A stretch of 64,000 bases of DNA from the NCBI GenBank assembly GCA_022578965.1, contig MU400573.1:124001-188000 (forward strand), written 5' to 3'. The translations under genes and the position numbers were made by a program. The stretch is from Xylaria sp. FL1777 (taxonomy: Eukaryota > Ascomycota > Sordariomycetes > Xylariales > Xylariaceae). Under the pieces are notes generated by a model. That model saw only the letters and a list, made by a program, of their open reading frames with translations. It was not told the origin of the DNA and did no database searches. Shown piece after piece: positions 1 through 10,849 of this stretch. The number at the start of each line of letters is the position of its first letter. Within the stretch, counting starts at the first letter, position 1.

Positions 1-663
1 ACTTGTTATTTCCGGGAACGATTGAGACACCCGCTAGTACGTAGGTTAGGTATATATTGTATGTAGCTAACTGCACAAGATATTCAAGCACACGTTGGTA
101 CGAGGAGCATGGACGAAGAACTACGTACTTCGCAAGAGCCTATGTCCGAGCCGACAGCACATCTATTCTCATACGTACACTCCCCCTGCAAATATTCTGT
201 CGCATCGCGCGCTTAGATGTCTAAAATTGCTGATTGGATCGCAACTTACTATCTGTTTGTTCGAAGACGGGCGAGCATGGCTGCAGCTCACCGCTTGGTG
301 ATATGCATGCAGCCAAGACTTGACGATGCGGGAGGCAGCACGGAAAAGGGGCAGAACATCCCGTGGCGCAAGACAGTGATAACAATACGCCGATATTCCG
401 GTCTTCACACACTATCGTGAGAAACTGGGTATTCTCTAGACCTAAAAATATTGGCACAGTGATTTTCCTGTTGGCGAATCCCGGGTGTATATTTGAGCCT
501 AGGGAGAGAATGCAGAGCATCACTGGGCAGTTGCAACGAGTCAGTTTGAGAGCACACGTCGGCACTTCATATTATACAGATAGTCCGAGGCGTCGTCTTA
601 GCGACAGCTATCATCTACCACCTTTCTTGTCTTGCCCTCATAGTTGCTCTCTTGGACCATCTC
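1..663. other. Intergenic, no gene seen
   Basis: Only short overlapping reading frames without family resemblance or splice-linked partners are present. This is the 3' flank of the proteasome gene. Confidence 0.6.
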
Positions 664-1673
664 CTAATGCCGCACCTTGTAGTCCTCATCCGGTAGGTAT
701 AGGTGACGATCGGCGCCGTTCTTTGTGAGAACTACCATGCGGATGACACCACCTGAGCTACCGTCCCACTTGATGGCTTCGCGTAGGGCGCCCTTGACGA
801 AATTGACGGCATCCTGCTCCTCCATACCCTCCTTCCAGTGCGCATCACAGTAGCCATAGATGTATGTTGATCCTGAACCACCGATCGCATAAGACTGTTT
901 GTGCAACGAGCCACCTAATGGGATCGAATAGACCTGGCCGCCGTGTCGCCCGTCCCAGCCGGCGATGATCAGGCCCGCACTACGCAGAAGTGTTGTGAGT
1001 AGATGTCACAAAGCTTCTGGGATTCGGTGTACACTACTAGTCCTTACCTCAAACGGTCCTTGTTGGAATAGCAGATTTCCTGGAAGATGGCAGCAGCTGT
1101 TTGCGTTGTGGGTGGTTTGCCGTTTCGCATCGCAAATAGACCCAGTTGGTACTGGACAATATCGGCAACAGCTTGTGTGTCCGCAGCTGATCCGGATCTG
1201 CAGCACCAGATTGTGTCGTGTACTCGTGTAAGCTTGTCGGTGACTCGGTTCGCAATGTACGCTCCGGTTGTGGTTCTAGAATCGGCACCTATAGGTAGAA
1301 ATCGTGAGTAACATATCCGAAGAGATAGCGGACAGATTGACGGGAAGACATACCCAAAATAACGCCGTCTTTGAATGTTACAGCCATGCTGTCTTTTGTC
1401 AGTGCTCAAGCTTGGAATCATGCCTGTTTAGCTTCGGTGGAATCGTGCATACATCGAAGTACCTAGACTAGAAGGGTGTCAGTATTGCCTGCTTTAGAGA
1501 TGAATAGCGTTTATGAGCTTACTTGACCTCGCCCTTCTTCAGTCTATCCATATCAACATGGATACCATCTAACGGTATTATCGTCAGTCTGGCCCGAGAG
1601 AGAGAGAGAGGAGCTCGCCAGAGCTTAAGCAACCCGTACCTTCGTTCAAGCTACCTGTCGTAGTGAACTCCAT
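664..1673 (-). CDS. PRE3: 20S proteasome subunit beta-1 (caspase-like)
   Basis: This is the N-terminal nucleophile threonine protease subunit of the 20S core, with post-acidic (caspase-like) activity. I infer six exons: 1673-1640, 1568-1523, 1467-1453, 1388-1354, 1288-1048 and 979-664, giving 228 aa. Visible family signals are the LGTSIMAV processing site, [34 protein letters not shown] and [12 protein letters not shown]. Thr30 becomes mature Thr1 after a 29-residue propeptide; Asp17 and Lys33 of the mature chain are present, and length matches the family. The start is the only ATG that gives the short propeptide. The odd feature is the 15-nt third exon (1453-1467), which carries the Gly-Thr cleavage pair. 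The phases of all six exons agree, so I am confident in the model. The beta-1 assignment rests on closeness to PSMB6/Pre3. Confidence 0.95.
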
Positions 1674-2405
1674 CTTGATTTGGGATGCAACGTGCGGGGT
1701 GAAGGACTGTTTTGGTGGACGTAAAGTGTGGGAGTTATCGTGGTGGGCAAAGGTCTTTCGTCTAGTTATTATTGGAGTTGTAGCTCTATGAAGAGCTTCG
1801 GGTGGTTAGACAATGGATTGCATTACATCCAAGCAAGCTCAGGCAGCTCACAGACGCGCAGCCTCACGCAGCAACCCGCCAATGCTTAGCTTGGCGACCA
1901 AGATTGCCCCACAATGACAACTAGTCACGTGGTTTACATACTACAGTAGGTAGGTAAGTACCGATGTAGGTCTGTGATTGACTTTAGGTAGTACTGTAAG
2001 TAAACCTGCCAAGGTAGACAAGTTAGTACTTGAATCACCACCACCACCACTATTTCAACCAAAAAAGGCACGTACAATTAAGAATAGATATTCAATTTCT
2101 GTCATGCGAGCAGTACCCTCTATTGCCACTTAGACCTTAGCAGGCGTACATTGCACCACATAGAGGGAAGAGGGCGAAACTAGAAACATTCTCCCTTGTA
2201 CCGAGAAGATGCGTAAAAATGATATGTACAGTTGTATTTCGCCAACTAAAATGAGGCTCGCCTTAATATACAGTGTAGCCTTAATATACAATGTAGCAAC
2301 CAAAACTCCATACCCAAATCACAATACACGCCCATGCTGTCGAAAATCACAGTTTTTGGGGATGGTGGAAGGTTCTCTTGCAGCGCTCTTCAGTGGGGGG
2401 AAGGC
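1674..2405. other. Intergenic: PRE3 promoter side and 3' flank of ERV2-like gene
   Basis: No coding potential is seen. It contains a TAGGTAGGTAAGTACC-type repeat near 1950 and a CAC run near 2037-2051. Confidence 0.5.
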
Positions 2406-3104
2406 TTATTCCTTCGTAGTCAACTTCAAATCTTTAGTGCCGGCATCCCCGGCCGCTTTCTTGTCATCGCCACATCCACAGTCGTAGAAGTCGCCAATAT
2501 TATTGCAGTCGAATAAAGGCTTCTCGAGCCGCTCGTTTACTTGGTTGTGCACATGGCAGGCCCAGCCTGCCGCAGAGTTGCGGGAGCTGATTTGAGGAGG
2601 GAACTTCTTGATCAGCTTCTGAAAATGACTAGCGCAGTCGCCACAGGGGTACAGCCGAGCGAACAATTGGATGTAGGTCTTGAGTGCAAGCGAATCTTCT
2701 TCGGTGGGCTTTTCGGGGAAGCGAGCCATCATCGTGTGGAAGAGTTTCCAGCTAGCGCGACCAAGCTCAGCCCTATTTACAGAAACATGATCAGCAAAGT
2801 AAACAGCATATTGGTCCTATATCGCCGACTGGTGTAGAATGATACTTTTTGGCGAGTGGACGTATGAAAAAACGTACTTGATGGTCGCATTCTCAAGCTT
2901 TGGTGCTATCGAACCTCCCTCAAGAATGCTGCCTGGCAAAGACCCAAAAGCCGCGTTTTCTTCGGATGTGGTGCCTTTCGCAAGGGTCGAATCATGGATG
3001 ACGCTCGGCACTCCGCTTATACTACCGAGACTGGAAGTGGTGAAAGATAGTAATACAAATCCAGCCACCACGATGGTGATGAGGATGGTAATGTGCCGGG
3101 CCAT
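2406..3104 (-). CDS. Erv2-type FAD-linked sulfhydryl oxidase
   Basis: This enzyme oxidises thiols to disulfides using FAD and oxygen, probably in the ER lumen. There are two exons, 3104-2878 and 2772-2406, giving 197 aa, close to the size of yeast Erv2. Residues about 5-24 (ITILITIVVAGFVLL) form a signal anchor. The Erv/ALR fold follows: the ELGRASWKLFHT start of the helical bundle, the active-site CGDC, and the FAD-binding HVHNQVNERL with a following FDC. A C-terminal DCGCGDD motif matches the CGC shuttle disulfide typical of Erv2 rather than mitochondrial Erv1. The intron 2773-2877 joins AA|G in phase. A longer start at 3128 exists but would put hydrophilic residues before the anchor. The family is clear; the ER location is inferred from the anchor and the CGC motif. 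Confidence 0.93.
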
Positions 3105-3859
3105 TGTACAAAGAGAAAGGAGGGGCAAAGGATTAAAGATAGGTAAGCAACGGCGATTGCGAATCTTCAGCGGTGTAGTGCACTACGATGACCAACGAAT
3201 GACGAGAGGCAAGCTCTTAGAGTAGGCAAACAGAATCGAGCGACTGCGGATGATAAAGGAGTGGCAGAATCATCACGAAAAGTACATGATCGGCGAGCGG
3301 CGTGGATAATGTAAAACACAGTCTTGCCGCTTTTTCTCAGGCTCGGCTCAGCTGACTGAGGAGCTAATTTATGCATTATTTATGCAGAGCGAAACGGTCC
3401 TTAAACTGTTAGGTTTTAACCGTTAACTGAATTAATACTCAGCCTAAGACTTGTTGTACCCATACTATCAGTTTTATATTTTATGCACCCCGGTCCCGAA
3501 GTTGCCTATTAACTTATGTATAGAGGAGAAGGCAGAAATCATAGAAAACACTAAACCCAGACCGTTCCTTTACATTTACTTCAATTGAAATACTCTAGGT
3601 AATATTGTTTGATTTTTTAGGCTGACTTGCTATGCATTGGATGTGAATTTAAACATTAGGGTTCTTTGAAAACATGTTAAAACTATATTACAAAGATAAC
3701 TTTTGGTATACAAGGCCAGCCTTAAAGTTGAATGCTCCCAATCCAGGCATAGACCAACTCTATCAACACCAATATCAGAAAAACAAAGAAGTAAGTCAAC
3801 ATAAGTAGTTATGTCGTGTAAATGACGAAATTCAATACAGCCTTAATGATTTACGAAAC
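3105..3859. other. Intergenic, AT-rich
   Basis: The first part is the ERV2-like promoter. From about 3380 the sequence becomes AT-rich and leads into the transposon relic. No gene is seen. Confidence 0.5.
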
Positions 3860-5600
3860 TTAATACGAGAACGGCGTCAGTCGTTTTAGTGACTCGATAA
3901 AATCATTTGACACAGCCGAACTCCGGTCACGACAGCATGATGTTGCTCCAAAATACGGTGGTGTTCAGACACCAATTAACGTCTGGTACAGAGTCCCAAA
4001 ACGTAGCTTTTTAGCGATTTCAAAAGCTTTCTGAAGTACAAGAGAATCGCCTGGCTGATTGGGTGGTCACCCAAGCAGCCCTAGGAATAGCTCCTACCTA
4101 CTAAAGGAATTCGCTAGCAGAATTCTGACCGCCTCAGGCCAGTCCCCAACCCTTGGGAAAGGCTGGACAGCTCGCCTTTTAAAAAGAAACCCTTCTATTC
4201 GTGCACTACGAAAGCGTTCTATCGATTTTAGGAGGGTTAACGGCGCTAATGCCGAAGTTATTAAGCCGTGGTTTGGAAAGCTAGCCGAGCCGGTCATACA
4301 GAATATCAAGCCTGATAACCGGTATAACTTTGACGAAGGTGGTATTATGGAGGGTTGAGGGGCTAACGGCCTAGTGCTTGGAAGCCCAGAAAACGAGCTT
4401 ACTCGAAAGAAACAGCCAGGATCCTGTAAATGGACCTCTTTTCTCGAGTGTGTGTCAGCTACCGGTCGTTGCCTAACTCCATTGGTTATTTTCAAGGTGG
4501 CTCGGCTTCAAACACGGTGGTACCAACTAGATATGGAGCCTTGGAATGCCTGGTTATTTGACTGCCACCCGAAAGCCTGGATAACTAACGCTTCTGCACT
4601 TGAATGGCTACGGAAGGTGTTTTTGCCGACAACAGTCCCAAATAACGCCCTAGAAACCCGATTATTGGTATACGACCCTCTCAAGGCCCCTTGTACAACA
4701 GAATTTATGTGGGAGTGTTATCAGAATAACGTACACGTACTTTAACTGCTAGATGTAGGAGTGTTCAGACCCCTGAAAAATTCCTACCGAAAATAGCTGG
4801 GTACTGTGGGCCAGATATTAGATACAACGATAATAAAGAAGCGTAACTTTCTTGCCTATTATCGTCAGGCCAGAATAGATGCTTTAACGGTTAGCAATAT
4901 CTAGTCTAGCTGGAGGGCTACTGGGCTCTGGCCAGTTAGGGTATCCCAACCCCTTCTGAATCCAATGGTCAAAAATACGGACATAAAAACACTAAAAGCA
5001 AGGGCACAGAGTGTGTCAGCGGTCAACACACCAGTTAAAGCTTATCCCAAATCGAACAGAGTACGCCACGTACCAGGAAGGACCTGCAGGACCAGTTATG
5101 TCAGGGGTGTTTGTCTCCAGAGTGAAGTTGGGTCACTGAAGGGTAGCTGCTAGGGTGTAGTTATGGGTAAGGGCTCAATATTATTGATTCCTCAGTTCCC
5201 CCAAGAAGTATTGGAAGGGAGCTCAGCTTTATGTAGTAAATACTAGACTGTCTCCCCACAATTAAGCTGCTTTCTACCCTGCTGCGACCCTAGTCCCTGA
5301 CAAGTTATATCGATTTGACCAGCTGGACCCTGATTCGCATACCAAGCGGCTTTTATTTCGGATGAGAAAATTGCTACCCAAAAAGCTGACCGACAGCAAC
5401 AGATTCAAATACTAGAAAGATGCCTAGCGAACGTACAGTCCAGAAAACGAAAGAAGGTCGAATTAAGCCCAAATTCGAAATTCGCCAGCACTAGAGACAT
5501 TGTTAAGTCCCAGAAAAAGCACAGCTTTATACAGAATGATAGAAACGATTCCAGCGATTGTAAAGCACTTGACTGCATTGTTGTTGGACATGAAATAGTA
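3860..5600 (+). pseudogene. Decayed pogo/Fot1-like DDE transposase
   Basis: This is a relic of a Tc1/mariner-superfamily (pogo/Fot1 type) transposase. Pieces can be followed in order across frames. An HTH/CENP-B-like stretch is at about 4027-4360 (ADWVVTQAALGIAP, then NPSIRALRKRSIDFRR and KPDNRYNFDEGG). The DDE core is at 4374-4745 (NGLVLG, WLFDCHPKAWI, ALEWLRKVFLP, LLVYDP, EFMWECYQNNVH). Then come LLDVGVFRPLKNSYRK at about 4747 and GLWPVRV near 4930. A C-terminal basic tail is at about 5395-5575 (QQQIQILERCLANVQ, RKRKKVELSPNSKFAS). Frameshifts and in-frame stops break it in several places. A stretch of about 10 codons seems missing just before LLDVGVF. The second catalytic region reads DPLKAPC instead of the family's DGHGSH, so it is not functional. 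I could not find terminal inverted repeats. Confidence 0.85.
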
Positions 5601-7486
5601 GAGTAGTTTATGATTGAAGTTGGTGGTCGCGGTGGTGGAGTGGGTGGCCGAAAATACGGTGCCAGACGATACCGCCTGTGACTCGACCCGTCTTGATCTA
5701 GGCGTTGAGGGTCGGATTGTGCAGCAGACATCACGACGAGCGACGCTCTGTGCCCAATAGTCTCGGTGAAACCGCTTGGATGAAACGGCAAATGGCGATT
5801 GATCGCGGGTCGAGTAAGGAAGCCTTCTCTCCCTTGCCCTGCTCCACTAAGAAAACAAGCCAAGTAACAAACATCACTATCATCTAAGCCGGTGCAGCTC
5901 ATGTGATATACTGTGACAAGGGGCTAGAATAGGCGGCTTGGAACTCAGCTAATTCAGCTAATAATTCTCTAGGGGTCCTAAGGTCTTTCTATTGATTTCT
6001 ATCCCGTTAGGTTGTCCTACCTTATTGTTGGGTGCCTACATGTTCTTAGCCGTGTGACATATGCTGGGCGATGTCCGCCACGTCCGCAGGTCGTAGAAAC
6101 GAGGCTAAGTTTACTACACGACTGAGAGTGAGTCGAATTCACGCGAACTTCTCAACAAACCGACGAAAGCCAAACGAGCGAATAAGATGAAAGGCACATA
6201 CCGGACGATGAACTGCGAGATATAATTAGGGACATGAATAAGGCTTTTATGCTGCTGTGCGGGATGGGATATCGAGGACTAGATTCTGGGTTCTAATACC
6301 CCTCTTGCAGAAGGCCAACATTGCCGTAATTAATGATTCAAAACTAACAAGGGAATTGGGAAGAAGTTACATATTCTCCAGGGGACGGGCGGGTATTCAG
6401 GGTGATGTAGATTGACTTGCTCTTAAGGCTTCCATTAAGAGGCATTGTGGTACTGGTGATTTGTAGAGTCAAATGGAAAAGGCAGAAAAAATGAACCAAT
6501 TGGGAGAATGACTTTGTGAGATTGTTATTGTAATAGGTAGAAAGGCAAAGGGAAAAGGTGAGATGAATGATGGACGAAAACTGTGTCGAAGTTCTTGTGA
6601 TAGAAGAAACCATGATCCTTATATATTTCTAGCGAGGCTTTGAAAGTGCTTAGGCAGTCCAGTGGATGGGGCAGCATGGCTAGAAACTGTCACACAAAGC
6701 TCCCTCATGTTTCTCAAAAGGTCCCAGCTTTGGGGGTAGGCGCCTAACTGGTGTACATGATGAACGTGAAAGAGGTGGAGAAGACGAATCATAGTCATAT
6801 TTCGGGGGCAGAAAAGGCGACTAAGTCCCTTGAAGACTTCCGTGTGACGAGCACCTACGGGTGACCGCAGGCAGAATGACAGCATCCAGGCGCTTTGACA
6901 GCTCACGAGGGGCTCTCGATTGGCTGAATGGAAGTCGAAGTTGAAACGCGCCTATCGGGCTCTCCTCATTCTATGTTCGAAATACCTAACTAATATAACA
7001 TCGCTGACGAGGCTGGTGGTGACCAGTATAGGTTCGGTCACAGTACCTACCTAGGTAGGTAGTTAGGTACTGACACCCCACTCATACGCCTCCAAATAAA
7101 CCTAGCTAACTTTTATACATAACCACTATTCAAGAATAAAATTTAGATATAGCAACTTTAACTGAAAGCTTTATATAATACCTATCTCTATTTATCTTCT
7201 TTATATGAGAAGCGCCTCTGTTGTAATGTTGTTACACAATAAAAGTACTAGTGGGAACCTATTAAGGGGCAACTAACCCATTCTGGCCACCGCCAAGCCA
7301 GGGCTAGCAATGTATCACTGCCACTACAAACAGCGTATTTAGGACCTGGAACGGCCCCCTCCTACAACATCAATATCACACCCAACACTGAAGGTGCTGC
7401 GCTGCTGTGACGCGTCTACTCCGTAAACCACCAACATCTCACCAGCGCTTCATCACGGTATTGTGCTTCGCGGAACAGCAGACGAC
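5601..7486. other. Intergenic, no supported gene
   Basis: A minus-strand frame of 95 aa (6619-6906) and one of 89 aa (6344-6613) show no recognisable motifs and I do not call them. The right part is AT-rich and contains the hairpin listed at 7041-7072. The promoter of the HNH/APH gene must lie just before 7487. Confidence 0.5.
7041..7072. repeat. CCTAGG-type palindrome with hairpin arms
   Basis: A perfect 14-bp palindrome (CCTACCTAGGTAGG, 7046-7059) is nested inside outer arms CAGTACCTA (7041-7049) and TAGGTACTG (7064-7072). It is one of many dispersed CCTAGG/TAGG repeats in the intergenic parts of this window. Confidence 0.85.
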
Positions 7487-9321
7487 ATGGCGGACGCCGC
7501 GAATGTCTTGGAGCAGGCCTTTGCAGCCATCCGGAATGCCGATCTTCAGTACCCAGACGAACAACTCCTCGAATGCTTCCTGGAAGATTCGGTAGACTCT
7601 AGAGCTGCCGCTCGCTACATGCTTCAAAGATGCTCCCCTGGAAGAGATGACCCCGATTTAATGCCGCTGCTATCCGATTGGAAACAGTTGATTGCTTCTA
7701 GTACGTGCCATCATATTTAAACCCACAGAGGCGCCATGCTCATAACAAAAGTCACGCACGAGTCACCGCCTTACCGAAGGCCTAACAGAAACGTTGTTGC
7801 CAATGTCAAGAGAAGGGATGGCGACAAGTGTTGCATCACGGGCCTAAAAAGCTCCTTCATTGATCCGCTGGTCGTCGCTCCTATACTTCCAATGGCCAAG
7901 GCAGTCGATCAAGTAAGTATAGCTCTCTTTGCTCTCTTCCTTTCTTGATGTAGTTCCAACTAACCAGATACTTATTTAGTCTCTGCATGAAATGCTTGGC
8001 GTTTTTATTGGTCCCGGAATGCAGCAGCGAATACTCTCCAATGACGCCTCTCTAAATAATCACCGGAATTATTGGCTTGTCCGCAAATCTGCGGCGATAG
8101 CGTTGTCGCAAGGGTTTTTTCAGTTCATGTTTAGCAAAGGCTCCGAGGTGAGTGTTTGACTGCCTGCCTGCGGCACGCGTAGTCTCAGGTTAAAAGATTG
8201 TTAAGCCATTTTTGCTTATAAAGATCCAGTATCATGTAGCCAGAGTTACAGTTGGAGGTCCACTATGGCCTTCCATTCTAGACAAGATGTCACTAATTCG
8301 GCGTGGCTTTTTTACAGACCACTCAGCTTCTGACATAGACACTCCGGATATTTCATTGTTGCAAGTCGTATCGCAATTTGCGAAACCTGTACGGTGGACC
8401 ATGGTTGTTCGAGAGATCGCGGGTAAACAGCCACAACCAGCTACTAATATGCTATCCTCCACACTTCGGCAACTTCTCTCGGAGTATGCCGCTGTACTTT
8501 TCACAACGGTGTGCTGTCTGGTACCAGCTACCCTCCGCATACGAGTCTACCGCTGCTTGGGGTTCATAGGAGCACACCTGTACGGGTCATCCTGCAGTTT
8601 GAAGGTTCAACGACTTCCGTTCGGCATGTATCTTAAAACAACGAGCGCAGAAGACCACAAAGCGTTGGCTAATGAGTACGGCGCTTTGCAGCTCGTGCGG
8701 CGCCGTAGTCGTATACCTGTTCCCCGCCCATTAGACTTAGTATCAAGCACAGACACGGCTTACCTACTAACTTCCCGAGTCCTAGGCCTCCCTTTAGGGA
8801 TGTGCATTGATACACTTAGTGAGAATGAGGTATATACGCTGGTTTATGACTTGCGGAGATGTCTGGGGGAGCTGCGGGCAATACCAAAGGAAGTCACCCC
8901 AAATTATGCCATTAGTAATGCCCTCGGTGAGCCGTGTTATGATTACCGAATTATCGCGGGTCTAGACTATAACGAGGAGCGGGGATATTTCATTGGACCA
9001 TTCATGGACGAAGAGGAGTTTAACAGGACCCTCCAGGTTGGCGCATTGCCTGGTATTTCTCATTGCAGCGGGCATAAAATTGTCCTTACACACGGAGATT
9101 TGAATATGCGAAACGTCCTCGTGCATAACGGCAGGCTTTCAGGGATCGTGGACTGGGAGAACTCTGGGTGGTTTCCGGAGTATTGGGATTATACCAAGGC
9201 GCATTATATCACGAAGCTCAACAAGCGGTGGTTGAAGATCGTCGACGAAGTTTTTAAACAGTTTGGGGATTTTCAGAATGAACTAGCAACCGAACGCCAG
9301 CTCTGGGAGTACTGTTTCTAA
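7487..9321 (+). CDS. HNH-like / aminoglycoside-phosphotransferase-fold fusion protein
   Basis: I infer four exons, 7487-7700, 7752-7912, 7980-8147 and 8224-9321, giving 546 aa. An N-terminal helical region (residues 1-80) precedes an HNH-like segment (about 88-115: VKRRDGDKCCITG then DPLVVAPILP). In canonical HNH domains the second part carries a His (AHI); here it is Pro. A linker follows, then a C-terminal APH/choline-kinase fold. This has the catalytic loop HGDLNMRN (His471, Asp473, Asn478) and the metal-binding IVDWEN (Asp491). This two-module architecture is, as I recall, a recurrent fungal family without a known substrate; APH-fold members phosphorylate small molecules or proteins. The first intron is uncertain: the frame is continuous apart from one TAA near 7718, so the intron is either 51 nt (ending AAAAG) or shorter. 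The other two have good GTAAGT/GTGAGT donors. No substrate can be assigned. Confidence 0.82.
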
Positions 9322-10849
9322 ATTCTTATAGCTAATGCTCTTTTATTTGGGGCTTTTAACACCCTTTAGATAAAGGTATAGCTGAAAATAGAGCAGGTCT
9401 GTCGCTTGAGTACATGGACGATAGTTTTCTCGCGATCAGGGTGGACGAAAATTTGTATCCACGTGACTCGCCGTAATTGACGCAGTTAGGGACGCCAAAT
9501 CTGCGTACTGTTGTTGCTTTTTACGTTGCCAGTGTCGGGAGGTAGAGTCTGGCGTTTAAGAATAATTAACTGCTGGGGTGTCTGTGGCTATCTTCCCTGA
9601 TATGTTCTTCCTAGCAAGTCGCTCGTACGGACCGTCCTGCAATACATACTATGTAAGATCCGGTTTACAATAAAACGGTTTTTGGTTTTGTGCAATTACG
9701 GTAATATGATGCAGTGTACATTGGAAATTATGCAAGTTTTGCTTACACCATGCTATGAAAAGTGGGGTTTTGCTTAGGACAGGGCTCAGGCTCAGGCTCA
9801 GGCTAAAAGCGGCGTGGCTCAGGTTGGATTCCCATTCCGATTCGGGATATCTCAGAGGTACTCGAATGATTCTTCTCATGGATGAGTCCACTCTGGAGTA
9901 GGTATTAATAAAAACAGGCCACAGATACACTAATGGTGCACAGATTACTATAAATGGAACTCCTTTAAGGAATGGCATAGAACATGGGATAGCAATCTAG
10001 ATTAGCCATAATATATTCCTACATTGTCTTCAATTAGCCAAGTTATTTATAGCACAAGTATTCCAGCTGTAGTAATTCTTAGTGGCCAAGCTAGTTTAGT
10101 TACTGTTCACCATTCAAGTTCAGCTCTTCTAGTCACCTTACCTCAGCTGAGCACCTATGTATGTAACAACTTTCTCGACTCTCAGGTCTTACATGATTAT
10201 AGGAGAAGCCTGAAGGGCGTCATACGTGTATATAGGTAACCCTTCCCTCGATTTCCAAGCTACTTACATTGTAAAGGCGGCTTCCAAAGAAATCACTCCC
10301 AGCGCTTACAGAGGCTAATGCCGGTAACAAAAGGCTTGTTTACTTAGTAAGGACCTAACTGCGCAGGGTATCAACAAGTGGTGTTACAATCATGACGACA
10401 AAATTGCACGAGAGACTTCAACGTCATCTACTTCACAGCAAGAACCCTTGATTGTCAATCTACTCTGCCTGTCCTCGGGGTAGTTACAAATGATATTTGA
10501 TAGTGGTTATTCTTGCCATCACACACTGTTTAGCCGTGTTTTATAGTGGTAACTACCTCACTATTACATGTAGCAAGATTCCAACATCGACCCTGACTTA
10601 TATGGATGCAAATACGTCATTAGCGCACATTACTGAAGTTCGCAGCATCATATGGACTAACTACCTAATACACACAATGTCTTGTATATACTTAGTAAAC
10701 TAAGACATACAACAAAATAGGTGTATCTTCACATCTACCTAGAACCTAATTATTCTTTATTTTCGTGAGACCTACGACCTAATATCTTTGTAGATATATG
10801 CATAACGCAGTACTACCATTCAGAATCAATTATACAGCCTACCAACAAG
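9322..10849. other. Intergenic, no gene seen
   Basis: AT-rich, with a short CAGGCT hexamer run near 9783-9805. Small frames, including a 109-aa minus frame at 9649-9978, lack family features. Confidence 0.5.

Noticed and set aside
5405..5902. 165-aa minus-strand frame over the transposase tail
   Set aside because: It is the antisense shadow of the C-terminal transposase remnant, which reads sensibly on the plus strand.
6619..6906. 95-aa minus-strand frame
   Set aside because: No family motif, signal peptide or spliceable neighbour; composition looks random.
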